A DNA stretch of 6,495 bases from contig CAMLRI010000131.1 of assembly GCA_946482385.1 (NCBI GenBank), positions 1 to 6,495 of the forward strand, in the 5' to 3' direction. Below the pieces are notes generated by a model, which searched no databases, was not told the origin of the DNA, and was given only the letters and a program-made list of their open reading frames with translations. Shown here piece by piece: positions 1 to 5,971 of this stretch. Origin of the DNA: an uncultured Cellvibrio sp. (GTDB lineage Bacteria; Pseudomonadota; Gammaproteobacteria; Pseudomonadales; Cellvibrionaceae). The translations under genes were made by a program, and so were the position numbers. Position 1 is the first letter of the stretch, and each line of letters begins with the position of its first letter.

Positions 1-1374
1 GCTGCCGATGGCAAATCCAAGGCCTATATCAACGGCCAACCCGCCACCCTGCAGCAGCTGCGCACCCTGGGCGAGATGCTGATCGACATCCACAGCCAGC
101 ACGAGCACCAATCGCTGCTGGTAAAAGACACCCATCGCCGCCTAGTGGATGAATTTGCCGGCCAGGGCGAACTGGCCAGGCAAGTGCGCCAGGCCTACCG
201 CGAATGGCACAGCCGCCTGGAGCACTACCTGCACCTGCGCGACAACGCCGCCGAAGTGAGCGCCCGCCTGCAACTGCTGCGCTACCAGGCCAATGAGCTG
301 GAGCAGCTCAACCTGCAAGCGGGCGAGCTGGCCAAGCTGGAAGCCGAACAGCGCAGCCTGGCCAACGCCGAAGAGATACTGCGCGGCAGCCAACAATTGG
401 CAGCCTTTTGCGGCGACGAGGCCCAGGGCCTCAGTATTAACCTGCACCGCGCCCTGCACCTGCTGCGCAACCTGCCGGAAAAATCCGCTGCCCTGCGCAG
501 CGCGGAAGAGCTGCTCACCAGTGCGCAGATCCAGGTGGAGGAGGCACAGCAGGAAATCGAGCGCCATATCGACCAATTCACCCTGGACCCGGAGCGCTTG
601 GCGCAGGTGGAAGAGCGGCTATCGGCTATTTACGATGTGGCGCGCAAGCACCGTTTGCGTCCAGAGGAGCTGCCCGAGTTTATGGCGCGGCTGGACGCCG
701 AACTGGAGCAGCTGGGCGGCGGCGATGCCAAGCTCGACCAGTTGGCGCAGCAGGTGGAGCAAGCCGAGCGCCACTATCGCCAGCTGGCGGAGCAGCTATC
801 GGCCAGGCGCAATAAAGCCGGCACCAGCCTGGCCAAACAGGTAAATGAACAGTTAAAAGCCCTGGCAATGGATAACGCCAAGCTGACGGTTAGCCTTATC
901 CCCCTCGACAAACCCGCTGCCACCGGCCTGGAAGAGGTGGAGTTCCTGATCAGCACCAACCCCGGCCAAGCGCCGCGGCCACTGGCCAAGGTCGCCTCGG
1001 GCGGCGAGCTGTCGCGCATTAGTTTGGCGATCCAGGTGGTAACCGCCCAGACCTCGGCCATACCCAGCCTGGTGTTCGACGAGGTGGATGTGGGCATAGG
1101 CGGCGCCACCGGCGAAGTGGTGGGCAAGCTGTTGCGGCAACTGGGGGATAAAGGCCAGGTGTTGTGCGTAACCCACCTGGCACAGGTGGCCAGCCAGGCG
1201 CACCAGCATTTGCAGGTGATTAAAACCGCGAGCAAGAAATCCGCAGAGTCGACCCTGGTGGAATTGGCCGGCGACGCCAAGGTGGAGGAAATTGCGCGCA
1301 TGCTGGGTGGCATTAAGGTGACTGAGCAGTCCCTCGCCCACGCGCGGGAAATGCTGGCGAGCAGTATTGGTTAA
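1..1374 (+). CDS. recN: DNA repair protein RecN, 3' part (5' end outside window)
   Basis: RecN is an SMC-like ATPase that acts in the cytoplasm on DNA double-strand breaks during recombinational repair. The reading frame is open from base 1 and enters with residues that align to the INGxxxxLxxLRxLG...IDIHSQHEHQ region of RecN, so the first ATG at 76 is internal. About 457 residues are visible; the family is usually about 550, so roughly the first 95-100 residues, with the Walker A loop, lie off the left edge. Two Gln/Glu/Leu-rich coiled-coil stretches lie at about visible residues 70-135 and 245-285. The C-terminal ATPase lobe has the ABC signature VASGGELSR (codon 331 on), Walker B LVFDEVDVGIGG (from codon 357) and the H-loop THLAQVASQAH (His at codon 392). 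It ends at TAA 1372-1374 and converges on fur. SOS control is usual for the family, but the promoter is not in view. No defects seen. Confidence 0.97.
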   Translation, partial: AADGKSKAYINGQPATLQQLRTLGEMLIDIHSQHEHQSLLVKDTHRRLVDEFAGQGELARQVRQAYREWHSRLEHYLHLRDNAAEVSARLQLLRYQANELEQLNLQAGELAKLEAEQRSLANAEEILRGSQQLAAFCGDEAQGLSINLHRALHLLRNLPEKSAALRSAEELLTSAQIQVEEAQQEIERHIDQFTLDPERLAQVEERLSAIYDVARKHRLRPEELPEFMARLDAELEQLGGGDAKLDQLAQQVEQAERHYRQLAEQLSARRNKAGTSLAKQVNEQLKALAMDNAKLTVSLIPLDKPAATGLEEVEFLISTNPGQAPRPLAKVASGGELSRISLAIQVVTAQTSAIPSLVFDEVDVGIGGATGEVVGKLLRQLGDKGQVLCVTHLAQVASQAHQHLQVIKTASKKSAESTLVELAGDAKVEEIARMLGGIKVTEQSLAHAREMLASSIG

Positions 1375-1421
1375 GCGCCTGGGAAGGAGGTGCAATAAAT
1401 AATCCACCAAAAAAAACCTAT

Positions 1422-1450
1422 AAAAAAGCGGCCATTTAAGCCGCTTTTTT
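1422..1450. terminator. Bidirectional intrinsic terminator between recN and fur
   Basis: A perfect 11-bp inverted repeat, AAAAAAGCGGC (1422-1432) and GCCGCTTTTTT (1440-1450), encloses a 7-base loop. The A tract on one side and T tract on the other make it read as a rho-independent terminator in both directions, as expected between convergent genes. It sits 47 bases after the recN stop and 28 bases after the fur stop. The GC part of the stem is only five pairs, so strength is uncertain. Confidence 0.85.
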
Positions 1451-1470
1451 TACTGCTGTTTTTACTGCTG
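1447..1470. repeat. Tandem 12-bp duplication beside the terminator
   Basis: The 12-mer TTTTTACTGCTG occurs twice in direct tandem, at 1447-1458 and 1459-1470, immediately after the right arm of the terminator and before the fur stop codon. It looks like a small slippage duplication. The second copy gives another T run but has no hairpin of its own. Confidence 0.7.
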
Positions 1471-1478
1471 TCGCGCGG

Positions 1479-1889
1479 TTAATTGCGCTTCTTTTTCACG
1501 TAGAGCACCAGGCTGTGGTCGGTGAGCTCGTAGCCGTATTCCGCGGCAATGCGTTTTTGCAGGGCTTCAATTTCGTCGTTATGGAACTCAATGATGGTGC
1601 CAGTATCTATATCGACCATGTGATCATGGTGATCACCGCGCGATACCTCAAATACTGAATGGCCACTATCAAAATTATGACGAACCACCAAACCTGCAGT
1701 TTCAAACTGGGTCAGCACCCGGTACACAGTCGCCAAGCCCACATCATCACCCTGCTCCATCAGCGCTTTGTACACATCTTCCGCGCTCATGTGATGCTCT
1801 TCAGAGGACTCCAGCATCTGCAAAATTTTCACCCGTGGCAGGGTCACTTTAAGGCCCGCCTTGCGCAGTTCAATATTCTCGTCTGCCAT
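1479..1889 (-). CDS. fur: Ferric uptake regulator Fur
   Basis: Fur is the Fe(II)-responsive dimeric repressor of iron uptake genes. The protein has 136 residues, close to the 134 of Pseudomonas Fur, with the typical opening ELRKAGLKVTLPRVKIL, the winged-helix segment DVGLATVYRVLTQFE (residues 49-63) and the HHDHM metal motif (87-91). Using known Pseudomonas Fur metal ligands with a one-residue offset, all are present: His33, Glu81, His90, Glu101 for one site and His87, Asp89, Glu108, His125 for the other. The chain has no cysteine, so the structural CxxC zinc site of E. coli Fur is absent. I chose ATG at 1889 because GGGGGA (1894-1899) is placed as its ribosome site; a TTG four codons upstream (1901) would put that site inside the coding sequence. 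It is divergent from bamE and convergent with recN. I see no convincing Fur box at its own promoter. Confidence 0.97.
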   Translation of the reverse strand: MADENIELRKAGLKVTLPRVKILQMLESSEEHHMSAEDVYKALMEQGDDVGLATVYRVLTQFETAGLVVRHNFDSGHSVFEVSRGDHHDHMVDIDTGTIIEFHNDEIEALQKRIAAEYGYELTDHSLVLYVKKKRN

Positions 1890-1893
1890 TATT

Positions 1894-1899
1894 TCCCCC
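1894..1899 (-). promoter_or_regulatory. Ribosome binding site of fur
   Basis: Read on the minus strand, GGGGGA lies four bases before ATG 1889. It decides the start against the in-frame TTG at 1901. Confidence 0.65.
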
Positions 1900-1905
1900 A
1901 AATTC

Positions 1906-1935
1906 TTTTCAGTATTCCCGTGGTTCGGGTATTAT
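1906..1935 (+). promoter_or_regulatory. Predicted bamE promoter
   Basis: TTTTCA (1906-1911; 4 of 6 to TTGACA) and TATTAT (1930-1935; 5 of 6 to TATAAT) are 18 bases apart, placing a start near 1942 and a leader of about 26 bases. It overlaps the predicted fur promoter on the other strand. Confidence 0.4.
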
Positions 1936-1958
1936 CCGCGTTCATTTTCGCTTGTGGA
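1931..1958 (-). promoter_or_regulatory. Predicted fur promoter
   Basis: On the minus strand, TCCACA (1953-1958; 4 of 6 to TTGACA) and GATAAT (1931-1936; 5 of 6 to TATAAT) are 16 bases apart, predicting transcript start near 1924 and a leader of about 35 bases. The -35 is only moderate. The -10 shares its bases with the predicted bamE -10 on the other strand, and the -35 overlaps the bamE ribosome site. Confidence 0.45.
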
Positions 1959-1967
1959 AGCCCTCGT

Positions 1968-2426
1968 ATGAAATTCGCCTGTCGCTCACTTCTCGCCCTG
2001 TTGTTAGCCGCGAGCCTGGTGGGCTGTTCCAGCTTCCGCTTTCCCTGGGTACACAAAATCAACGTGCAGCAGGGCCATATCATTACCCAGGAAATGGTCG
2101 ACCAACTCAAGATCGGCATGACCAAACGCCAGGTGCGTTTTGTCTTGGGCAACAGCCTGGTGCCCAATACCTTTAACGACGACCGCTGGGATTACCCCTA
2201 CAGCATCCGCAAAGGCTCCGATGGCGAGATCAAATCCTACCTGTTCACTGTGTATTTTGCCGATGACAAGCTGGCGCGCTACGAGGGCGATTACCTGCCC
2301 GGCGCAGCGCCTTTGAGCGGCGAAAAATCCGAGCGCTACCTGGAAGACACCAAGCGCGATATGCCACTGCCCACCAATGTGGAAGACACCCCGGTGCCAG
2401 AGGCCCCCGAAGAAAACGACTACTAG
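1968..2426 (+). CDS. bamE: Outer-membrane assembly lipoprotein BamE (OmlA/SmpA)
   Basis: BamE is the small lipoprotein of the BAM complex that inserts beta-barrel proteins into the outer membrane; it faces the periplasm. The 152-residue product has a lipoprotein signal: Lys2, a hydrophobic core, and lipobox LVGC with the lipidated Cys20. The mature part carries the family motifs INVQQGHIIT (31-40), LKIGMTKRQVRFVLG (47-61) and DDRWDYPYSI (71-80). After the fold, about 40 residues (from 113) form an acidic, Pro-rich tail that the 113-residue E. coli protein lacks; longer OmlA forms occur in pseudomonads. The start is fixed by the signal peptide and by GGAAG (1956-1960) seven bases before the ATG. 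The frame stays open upstream to 1659, but that part is antisense to fur and would bury the signal peptide. Position next to fur matches the Pseudomonas fur-omlA arrangement. Confidence 0.95.
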   Translation: MKFACRSLLALLLAASLVGCSSFRFPWVHKINVQQGHIITQEMVDQLKIGMTKRQVRFVLGNSLVPNTFNDDRWDYPYSIRKGSDGEIKSYLFTVYFADDKLARYEGDYLPGAAPLSGEKSERYLEDTKRDMPLPTNVEDTPVPEAPEENDY

Positions 2427-2445
2427 GATTGAAAACAGATTACCC

Positions 2446-2479
2446 ACTGCGCCCGGCCCCTGCCGGGCGCAGTCGTTTT
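2446..2479 (+). terminator. Terminator of bamE
   Basis: A perfect 12-bp stem, ACTGCGCCCGGC (2446-2457) with GCCGGGCGCAGT (2462-2473), has a CCCT loop and is followed by CGTTTT. It starts 19 bases after the bamE stop. The T run is short but the stem is very GC-rich. Its end overlaps the TAA of the convergent cyclase gene at 2478-2480; on the minus strand no good T run follows, so that gene may rely on the stem alone. Confidence 0.8.
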
Positions 2480-4136
2480 AGCCCCCCTGGACGCGGGTGA
2501 GCTGGATGCAATTGCGCCCGGCTTTTTTCGCCCGGTAGAGCGCCTCGTCTGCCGCTTGCAACAGCTGGTCGGCACTGGCCTCGCCGCCGTTATAACTGGC
2601 AATACCGGCGCTCAGGGTGGCGAGGAAATGGTGCTGGTTGTGATGGAAGGGCACCTGGCTAAACAACTCGCGCACCTGGTTGATCAGGGTCTCGGCCTCT
2701 TCCGGGGCGCAGCGCGGCAATACCACCAAGAACTCTTCGCCGCCGTAGCGCCCTATGGCATCGGTTTTGCGCAGCCGCTGGCGCAGCAAATGCGCCAGCG
2801 CCTTGATGACCTTGTCGCCGGCGCTGTGGCCATAGGTGTCGTTTACCTGTTTGAAGTGATCCAGGTCGAGCATCACCAGGCTCAAGGGCTCGCCATTGCG
2901 GCGCGCGCGGCTCAATTCCAAATCCACCTGTTCCTTGATGCGCGAGTGCTTGAGCAGCCCGGTAAGGCTGTCGCGGTCGAGGGCATCGCTCAGCTGGCGG
3001 CAGCGCGCCGCACGCACAGATACCGCCGCCACCAGCTCGCGGTCGGCCATGGGTTTGGTGAGGAAATCGTCGCCGGCGCGGCCCATGGCCAGCACCCGCT
3101 TGTCGATATCCAACTCGGATGAAAGGTAAGTGATAGGGATGCGCAGCCAATCGGCATTGAGGCGGATAACCTGCGCCAACTCGGTGCCGCTGCAACCGGG
3201 CATATTTAAATCGAGCAGGATCAGCTCCGGGTGGAAATCGCGCAGCACCTCAAAAATCCGCTCCGGCTGTTGCAGCACCTCGGCGCGAATGTCGGCGGCG
3301 TTGAGCACCAGTTTGTAGTGTTCGCCCAGCACGGCATCGTCGTCCACAATCAGCACCCGGTAGGGCGAGCTGCGGTTGCGGTCGAGGTAGTATTCAAAGC
3401 AGTCCACCAGGCGGATGATGTCCAGCGGCTTGACGAAATAGCCCACCGCGCCGGCGCGCACCGCATCGTGGTAGGCGCTAAAGTCGTCGCGGGTGGACAT
3501 AAAAATCACCGGGATCTGCGCCGCCAGCTGCTGTTGCAGCTGCGCTACCGCCGCCGGGGTTTCGCGCCCCTCCCGGGTGAACATAATGTCGCAAATCATA
3601 AAGTCGGGCGGGCGGCGCAGTATCTCGGCCTCGGCCGCCGCTATGCTGCCAAAGTGCACCACCTCGTGGCCAAAGTGGCGCAGGGTGACGCAGATTTCCT
3701 CGGCCAGGTCGGCCTCATCTTCCAGCACATAAATCAGGATCGCCGCCTTGTTGGCGCTGTGTTTGGATACCAATGGCACAGCGGGCATTTTGGGTTGGCC
3801 TATATCCACCGCCGCTTCCAGTGCATTGACTGCCACCGCAAACAACTTCAGGCGGCCGGTATCCATAGCCTCGCCTTTTTGCCACTGCTGGGTTTGCAGC
3901 TCCAGCTGGCGCGCCAGCTTGCCCAGCTCCGCCAGGCCAAAACTGCCCGCCGAACCGGCCAGTTTGTGCAGCCGCTGGTTGAGTTGCACCAGGGCATCGG
4001 CCTGCTGTGCCGGCAGTTGCAGCGCCTGGGCCAGCTGGTTGAGCTGGGCCAATTCATCGGGCAGGCGCGCTGCATAGGCCTGTTTGAGGGCGAGCAGGCG
4101 GCTCGCGATGTCGGGGGTGTTATCCATTGCCAACAC
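2478..4136 (-). CDS. HPt-REC-REC-GGDEF diguanylate cyclase response regulator (PleD-like)
   Basis: Predicted cytoplasmic enzyme making c-di-GMP from two GTP under phosphorelay control; 552 residues. The HPt domain is at about 10-110, with HKLAGSAGSFG giving phosphoacceptor His57. REC1 (about 133-250) has acidic Glu139/Asp140, phosphoacceptor Asp183, Ser214 and Lys236. REC2 (about 259-375) has Asp265/Asp266, Asp309 in LLDLNMPGCSG, Ser339 and Lys361. The GGDEF domain (about 385-545) starts DSLTGLL, has metal-binding LDLDHFK (423-429) and active-site GGEEF (465-469). The inhibitory I-site RKTD (456-459) precedes GGEEF by exactly five residues, so product feedback is expected. No membrane segment or DNA-binding domain. 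The start is either GTG 4136, with GAG seven bases upstream, or ATG 4127, which has no clear ribosome site; the difference is three residues. It is divergent from the HD-GYP gene. REC-REC-GGDEF is the PleD layout; the added N-terminal HPt suggests input from a separate receiver. The partner is inference. Confidence 0.93.
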   Translation of the reverse strand: MLAMDNTPDIASRLLALKQAYAARLPDELAQLNQLAQALQLPAQQADALVQLNQRLHKLAGSAGSFGLAELGKLARQLELQTQQWQKGEAMDTGRLKLFAVAVNALEAAVDIGQPKMPAVPLVSKHSANKAAILIYVLEDEADLAEEICVTLRHFGHEVVHFGSIAAAEAEILRRPPDFMICDIMFTREGRETPAAVAQLQQQLAAQIPVIFMSTRDDFSAYHDAVRAGAVGYFVKPLDIIRLVDCFEYYLDRNRSSPYRVLIVDDDAVLGEHYKLVLNAADIRAEVLQQPERIFEVLRDFHPELILLDLNMPGCSGTELAQVIRLNADWLRIPITYLSSELDIDKRVLAMGRAGDDFLTKPMADRELVAAVSVRAARCRQLSDALDRDSLTGLLKHSRIKEQVDLELSRARRNGEPLSLVMLDLDHFKQVNDTYGHSAGDKVIKALAHLLRQRLRKTDAIGRYGGEEFLVVLPRCAPEEAETLINQVRELFSQVPFHHNQHHFLATLSAGIASYNGGEASADQLLQAADEALYRAKKAGRNCIQLTRVQGG

Positions 4137-4173
4137 AAATTCGCTCGTGACGGGTTGCTGTTACCGGTGCCGC

Positions 4174-4201
4174 TTTATAACGCGCCGGCGCCTTAACGCA
4201 A
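4174..4201 (-). promoter_or_regulatory. Predicted promoter of the HPt-REC-REC-GGDEF gene
   Basis: On the minus strand, TTGCGT (4196-4201; 3 of 6) and TATAAA (4174-4179; 5 of 6) are 16 bases apart and would start transcription near 4168, about 32 bases before the GTG. The perfect palindrome GCGCCGGCGC lies in the spacer at 4182-4191. The -35 is weak, so this is tentative. Confidence 0.35.
4182..4191. repeat. 10-bp perfect palindrome in the divergent intergenic region
   Basis: GCGCCGGCGC is self-complementary and lies between the predicted -35 and -10 of the cyclase gene. It could be an operator half-turn or simply a chance GC palindrome; I recognise no regulator for it. Confidence 0.4.
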
Positions 4202-4280
4202 GAATAGGCAGGCACACTGGAATTAGCCACTGCCGGCGGGCGCTGGCGCGAAAACCAACAGCAAATCACTGCCGGGCATC

Positions 4281-4286
4281 TATACT
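4281..4286 (+). promoter_or_regulatory. Candidate -10 element of the HD-GYP gene
   Basis: TATACT (5 of 6 to TATAAT) lies about 54 bases before the ATG, but no hexamer resembling TTGACA is found at 16-18 bases upstream. An activator-dependent or alternative-sigma promoter is possible. The rest of the 203-base gap (4137-4339) shows no ORF, RNA gene or recognisable riboswitch. Confidence 0.25.
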
Positions 4287-4339
4287 CAACTCATTTCCCG
4301 CGCCATTGAGCCGGGCTTCATACTCAGACCCGCGCCACC

Positions 4340-5560
4340 ATGCTGAAACGTATATCCATAAAAGATCTCAAGCTGGGCATGTATATCTGCGAGTTTTGCG
4401 GCTCCTGGATGGAACATCCCTTTTGGCGCACCAAGTTTCTGCTATCCGACCCCCAGGACCTCGACAGCATTGTCGCCAGCGGCATTAAAGAGCTGTGGAT
4501 TGATGTCAGCCGCGGCCTGGATGTGGAGCAGCAAAGCCAGGCGCTGAGCCGCGACCAGGCCGAGCAAGAGGTGGAGTCCCTGCTGCAAGGGGCGGCGCAG
4601 GTTCGGCCATCGCCCAAGCCCTCCCTGGAAGATGAGCTGCAACAGGCCGCCCACCTCTGCGGTGCCGCCAAGGAGGCGGTGGTGGCCATGTTTACCGATG
4701 TGCGCATGGGGCGGGCGGTGGACGTTGGCCAGGTGCAAGAGCTGGTGCGGGATATTTCCGCCTCGGTGATGCGCCACCCCCATGCCCTGATCAGCCTGGC
4801 GCGGCTAAAACACGCCGATGAGTACACCTATATGCATTCGGTGGCGGTGTGCGCCCTGATGATTGCCCTGGGGCGGCAGCTGCAACTGAGCGATGATCTG
4901 GTGAGCGAGGCGGGCACCGCCGGGCTGCTGCACGACCTGGGCAAGATGCGCATTCCCCACCAGATACTCAACAAACCCGGCAAGCTCACCGACGATGAGT
5001 TCAACACCATGAAGGCCCACCCCCAGCTGGGCGCCGAGATACTGCTCAACAACCCATTGGTCAGCCCCATGGCGCTGGATGTGATTTTGCACCACCACGA
5101 AAAAATGGACGGCACCGGCTACCCCCATGGGCTTAAGGGCGACACCATTAGCCTGTTGGCCAGGATGGGGGCAGTGTGCGATGTGTACGACGCCATTACC
5201 TCCAACCGCCCCTACAAAAAAGGCTGGTCGCCGGCCGAGTCGATTCGCAAGATGGCGGAGTGGAGCAAAAGCCATTTTGATGAGGCGGTGTTCCAGGCTT
5301 TTGTCAAAACTGTGGGTATCTACCCCACTGGCTCGCTGGTGCGCTTGGAAAGCGGGCGCCTGGGTGTGGTGGTGGAACAGAGCGACAGCTCCCTGTTGCA
5401 GCCCAAAGTAAAAGTGTTTTTTTCCGCCAAGACCCGCGCGCCGATTATCCAGGAAACCCTGGATTTGGCCGATGCCAGAACCAAAGACCGCATTATCGGG
5501 CGCGAAGCCCCCGATGATTGGGGTTTTAAAAACCTGGATGCGCTCTGGAGCGGGCGCTAG
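4340..5560 (+). CDS. HD-GYP c-di-GMP phosphodiesterase with N-terminal DUF3391
   Basis: Predicted cytoplasmic hydrolase of c-di-GMP, 406 residues. Residues 1-~130 match DUF3391, with the usual opening MLKRISIKDLKLGMYI; no receiver or membrane segment precedes the catalytic domain. The HD-GYP domain (about 150-330) shows His166 in YMHSVAV, HDLGK (198-202), AHP with His227, HHHEKMDGTGYP (251-262) with the GYP triad at 260-262, and DVYDAITSNRPYKK (281-294). These are the metal ligands and signature residues, so it looks catalytically competent. A tail of about 75 residues (GSLVRLESGRLGVVVEQ and on) is common in this subfamily. ATG 4340 is chosen because it gives the family's conserved N-terminus, although no good ribosome site precedes it. 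The gene is divergent from the diguanylate cyclase and convergent with the receiver gene, 16 bases away. Opposing activity to the cyclase is a family-based inference. Confidence 0.93.
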   Translation: MLKRISIKDLKLGMYICEFCGSWMEHPFWRTKFLLSDPQDLDSIVASGIKELWIDVSRGLDVEQQSQALSRDQAEQEVESLLQGAAQVRPSPKPSLEDELQQAAHLCGAAKEAVVAMFTDVRMGRAVDVGQVQELVRDISASVMRHPHALISLARLKHADEYTYMHSVAVCALMIALGRQLQLSDDLVSEAGTAGLLHDLGKMRIPHQILNKPGKLTDDEFNTMKAHPQLGAEILLNNPLVSPMALDVILHHHEKMDGTGYPHGLKGDTISLLARMGAVCDVYDAITSNRPYKKGWSPAESIRKMAEWSKSHFDEAVFQAFVKTVGIYPTGSLVRLESGRLGVVVEQSDSSLLQPKVKVFFSAKTRAPIIQETLDLADARTKDRIIGREAPDDWGFKNLDALWSGR

Positions 5561-5568
5561 CAGCGCCC
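5552..5568. terminator. Hairpin over the HD-GYP stop codon at a convergent junction
   Basis: GGGCGCT (5552-5558) pairs perfectly with AGCGCCC (5562-5568) around a three-base loop, taking in the TAG at 5558-5560 and the gap to the receiver gene. No T tract follows on either strand, so it could be a weak bidirectional terminator, an mRNA end-stabilising hairpin, or chance in GC-rich sequence. Confidence 0.3.
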
Positions 5569-5576
5569 AGGGCCAC

Positions 5577-5966
5577 TCACAGCGCCTGGCGCGCCCAAAT
5601 ATCCAACAACTGCTGGCTCAGGGCCATGGGGTCGAAGGGTTTGGCGATCACCCCGGCGGCGCCCAAATTCAAATATTCCTGCACCTCCTGGGGTTGTACC
5701 TTGGCCGTCATAAACACTATAGGAGTGTGCGCCAGGGGTGGCTGTTGGCGCAGGGCGCGCAGGGTTTCGGGGCCGTCCATGCCCGGCATCATCACGTCCA
5801 GCAACACCAGGTCGGGGGCAAAATCGCCGCCGCGGCTGATGGCCTCGGCGCCAGAGGAGCAGGCCAACACCTGAAAGCCGCTGATCGATTCCAGCACCAT
5901 AAGGGCGATGGTTTGGATATCGGGATCGTCTTCCACATAGAGGATTCGCTGCAGGGGTTTACTCAT
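5577..5966 (-). CDS. Single-domain response regulator (CheY/Spo0F-like receiver)
   Basis: A 129-residue receiver domain with no output domain. Key residues are Glu12, Asp13 and Asp14 (YVEDDPD), phosphoacceptor Asp57 in LVLLDVMMPGMDG, Thr87 in FMTAK and Lys109 in AKPFD, so it should be phosphorylatable. It lies immediately downstream of a histidine kinase gene on the same strand, five bases after the kinase stop, with a strong AAGGAGT site (5974-5980) seven bases before ATG 5966; the pair is almost certainly co-transcribed and probably translationally coupled. Such a receiver commonly acts as the acceptor of the adjacent kinase, either as a phosphorelay intermediate or by binding a target protein. 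The nearby HPt-containing cyclase is a candidate next step, but that is inference. It is convergent with the HD-GYP gene. Confidence 0.93.
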   Translation of the reverse strand: MSKPLQRILYVEDDPDIQTIALMVLESISGFQVLACSSGAEAISRGGDFAPDLVLLDVMMPGMDGPETLRALRQQPPLAHTPIVFMTAKVQPQEVQEYLNLGAAGVIAKPFDPMALSQQLLDIWARQAL

Positions 5967-5971
5967 AGCCG

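Noticed and set aside
853..1410. Minus-strand frame opposite recN
   Set aside because: No domain motifs, and the plus strand encodes the conserved RecN ATPase lobe here.
1890..1901. Longer Fur starting at TTG 1901
   Set aside because: It would put the GGGGGA ribosome site inside the coding region and adds four residues that Pseudomonas Fur does not have.
1659..1967. N-terminal extension of the bamE frame by 103 codons
   Set aside because: It is antisense to fur and would place the lipoprotein signal peptide inside the protein; the ATG at 1968 has a ribosome site and an ideal lipobox.
1890..1967. Fur box in the fur-bamE gap
   Set aside because: GATAAT on the minus strand resembles one unit of a Fur box, but the following bases do not continue the GATAAT/ATTATC pattern; the CCCG-TGGTT-CGGG repeat is short and not Fur-like.
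3231..4196. Long plus-strand frame opposite the cyclase gene
   Set aside because: High-GC shadow frame rich in His, Arg, Gln and Val with no recognisable domain; the minus-strand gene shows clear HPt, REC and GGDEF motifs over the same bases.
4137..4339. c-di-GMP riboswitch upstream of the HD-GYP gene
   Set aside because: The predicted leader is only about 50 bases and I see no conserved riboswitch core or terminator-like switch.
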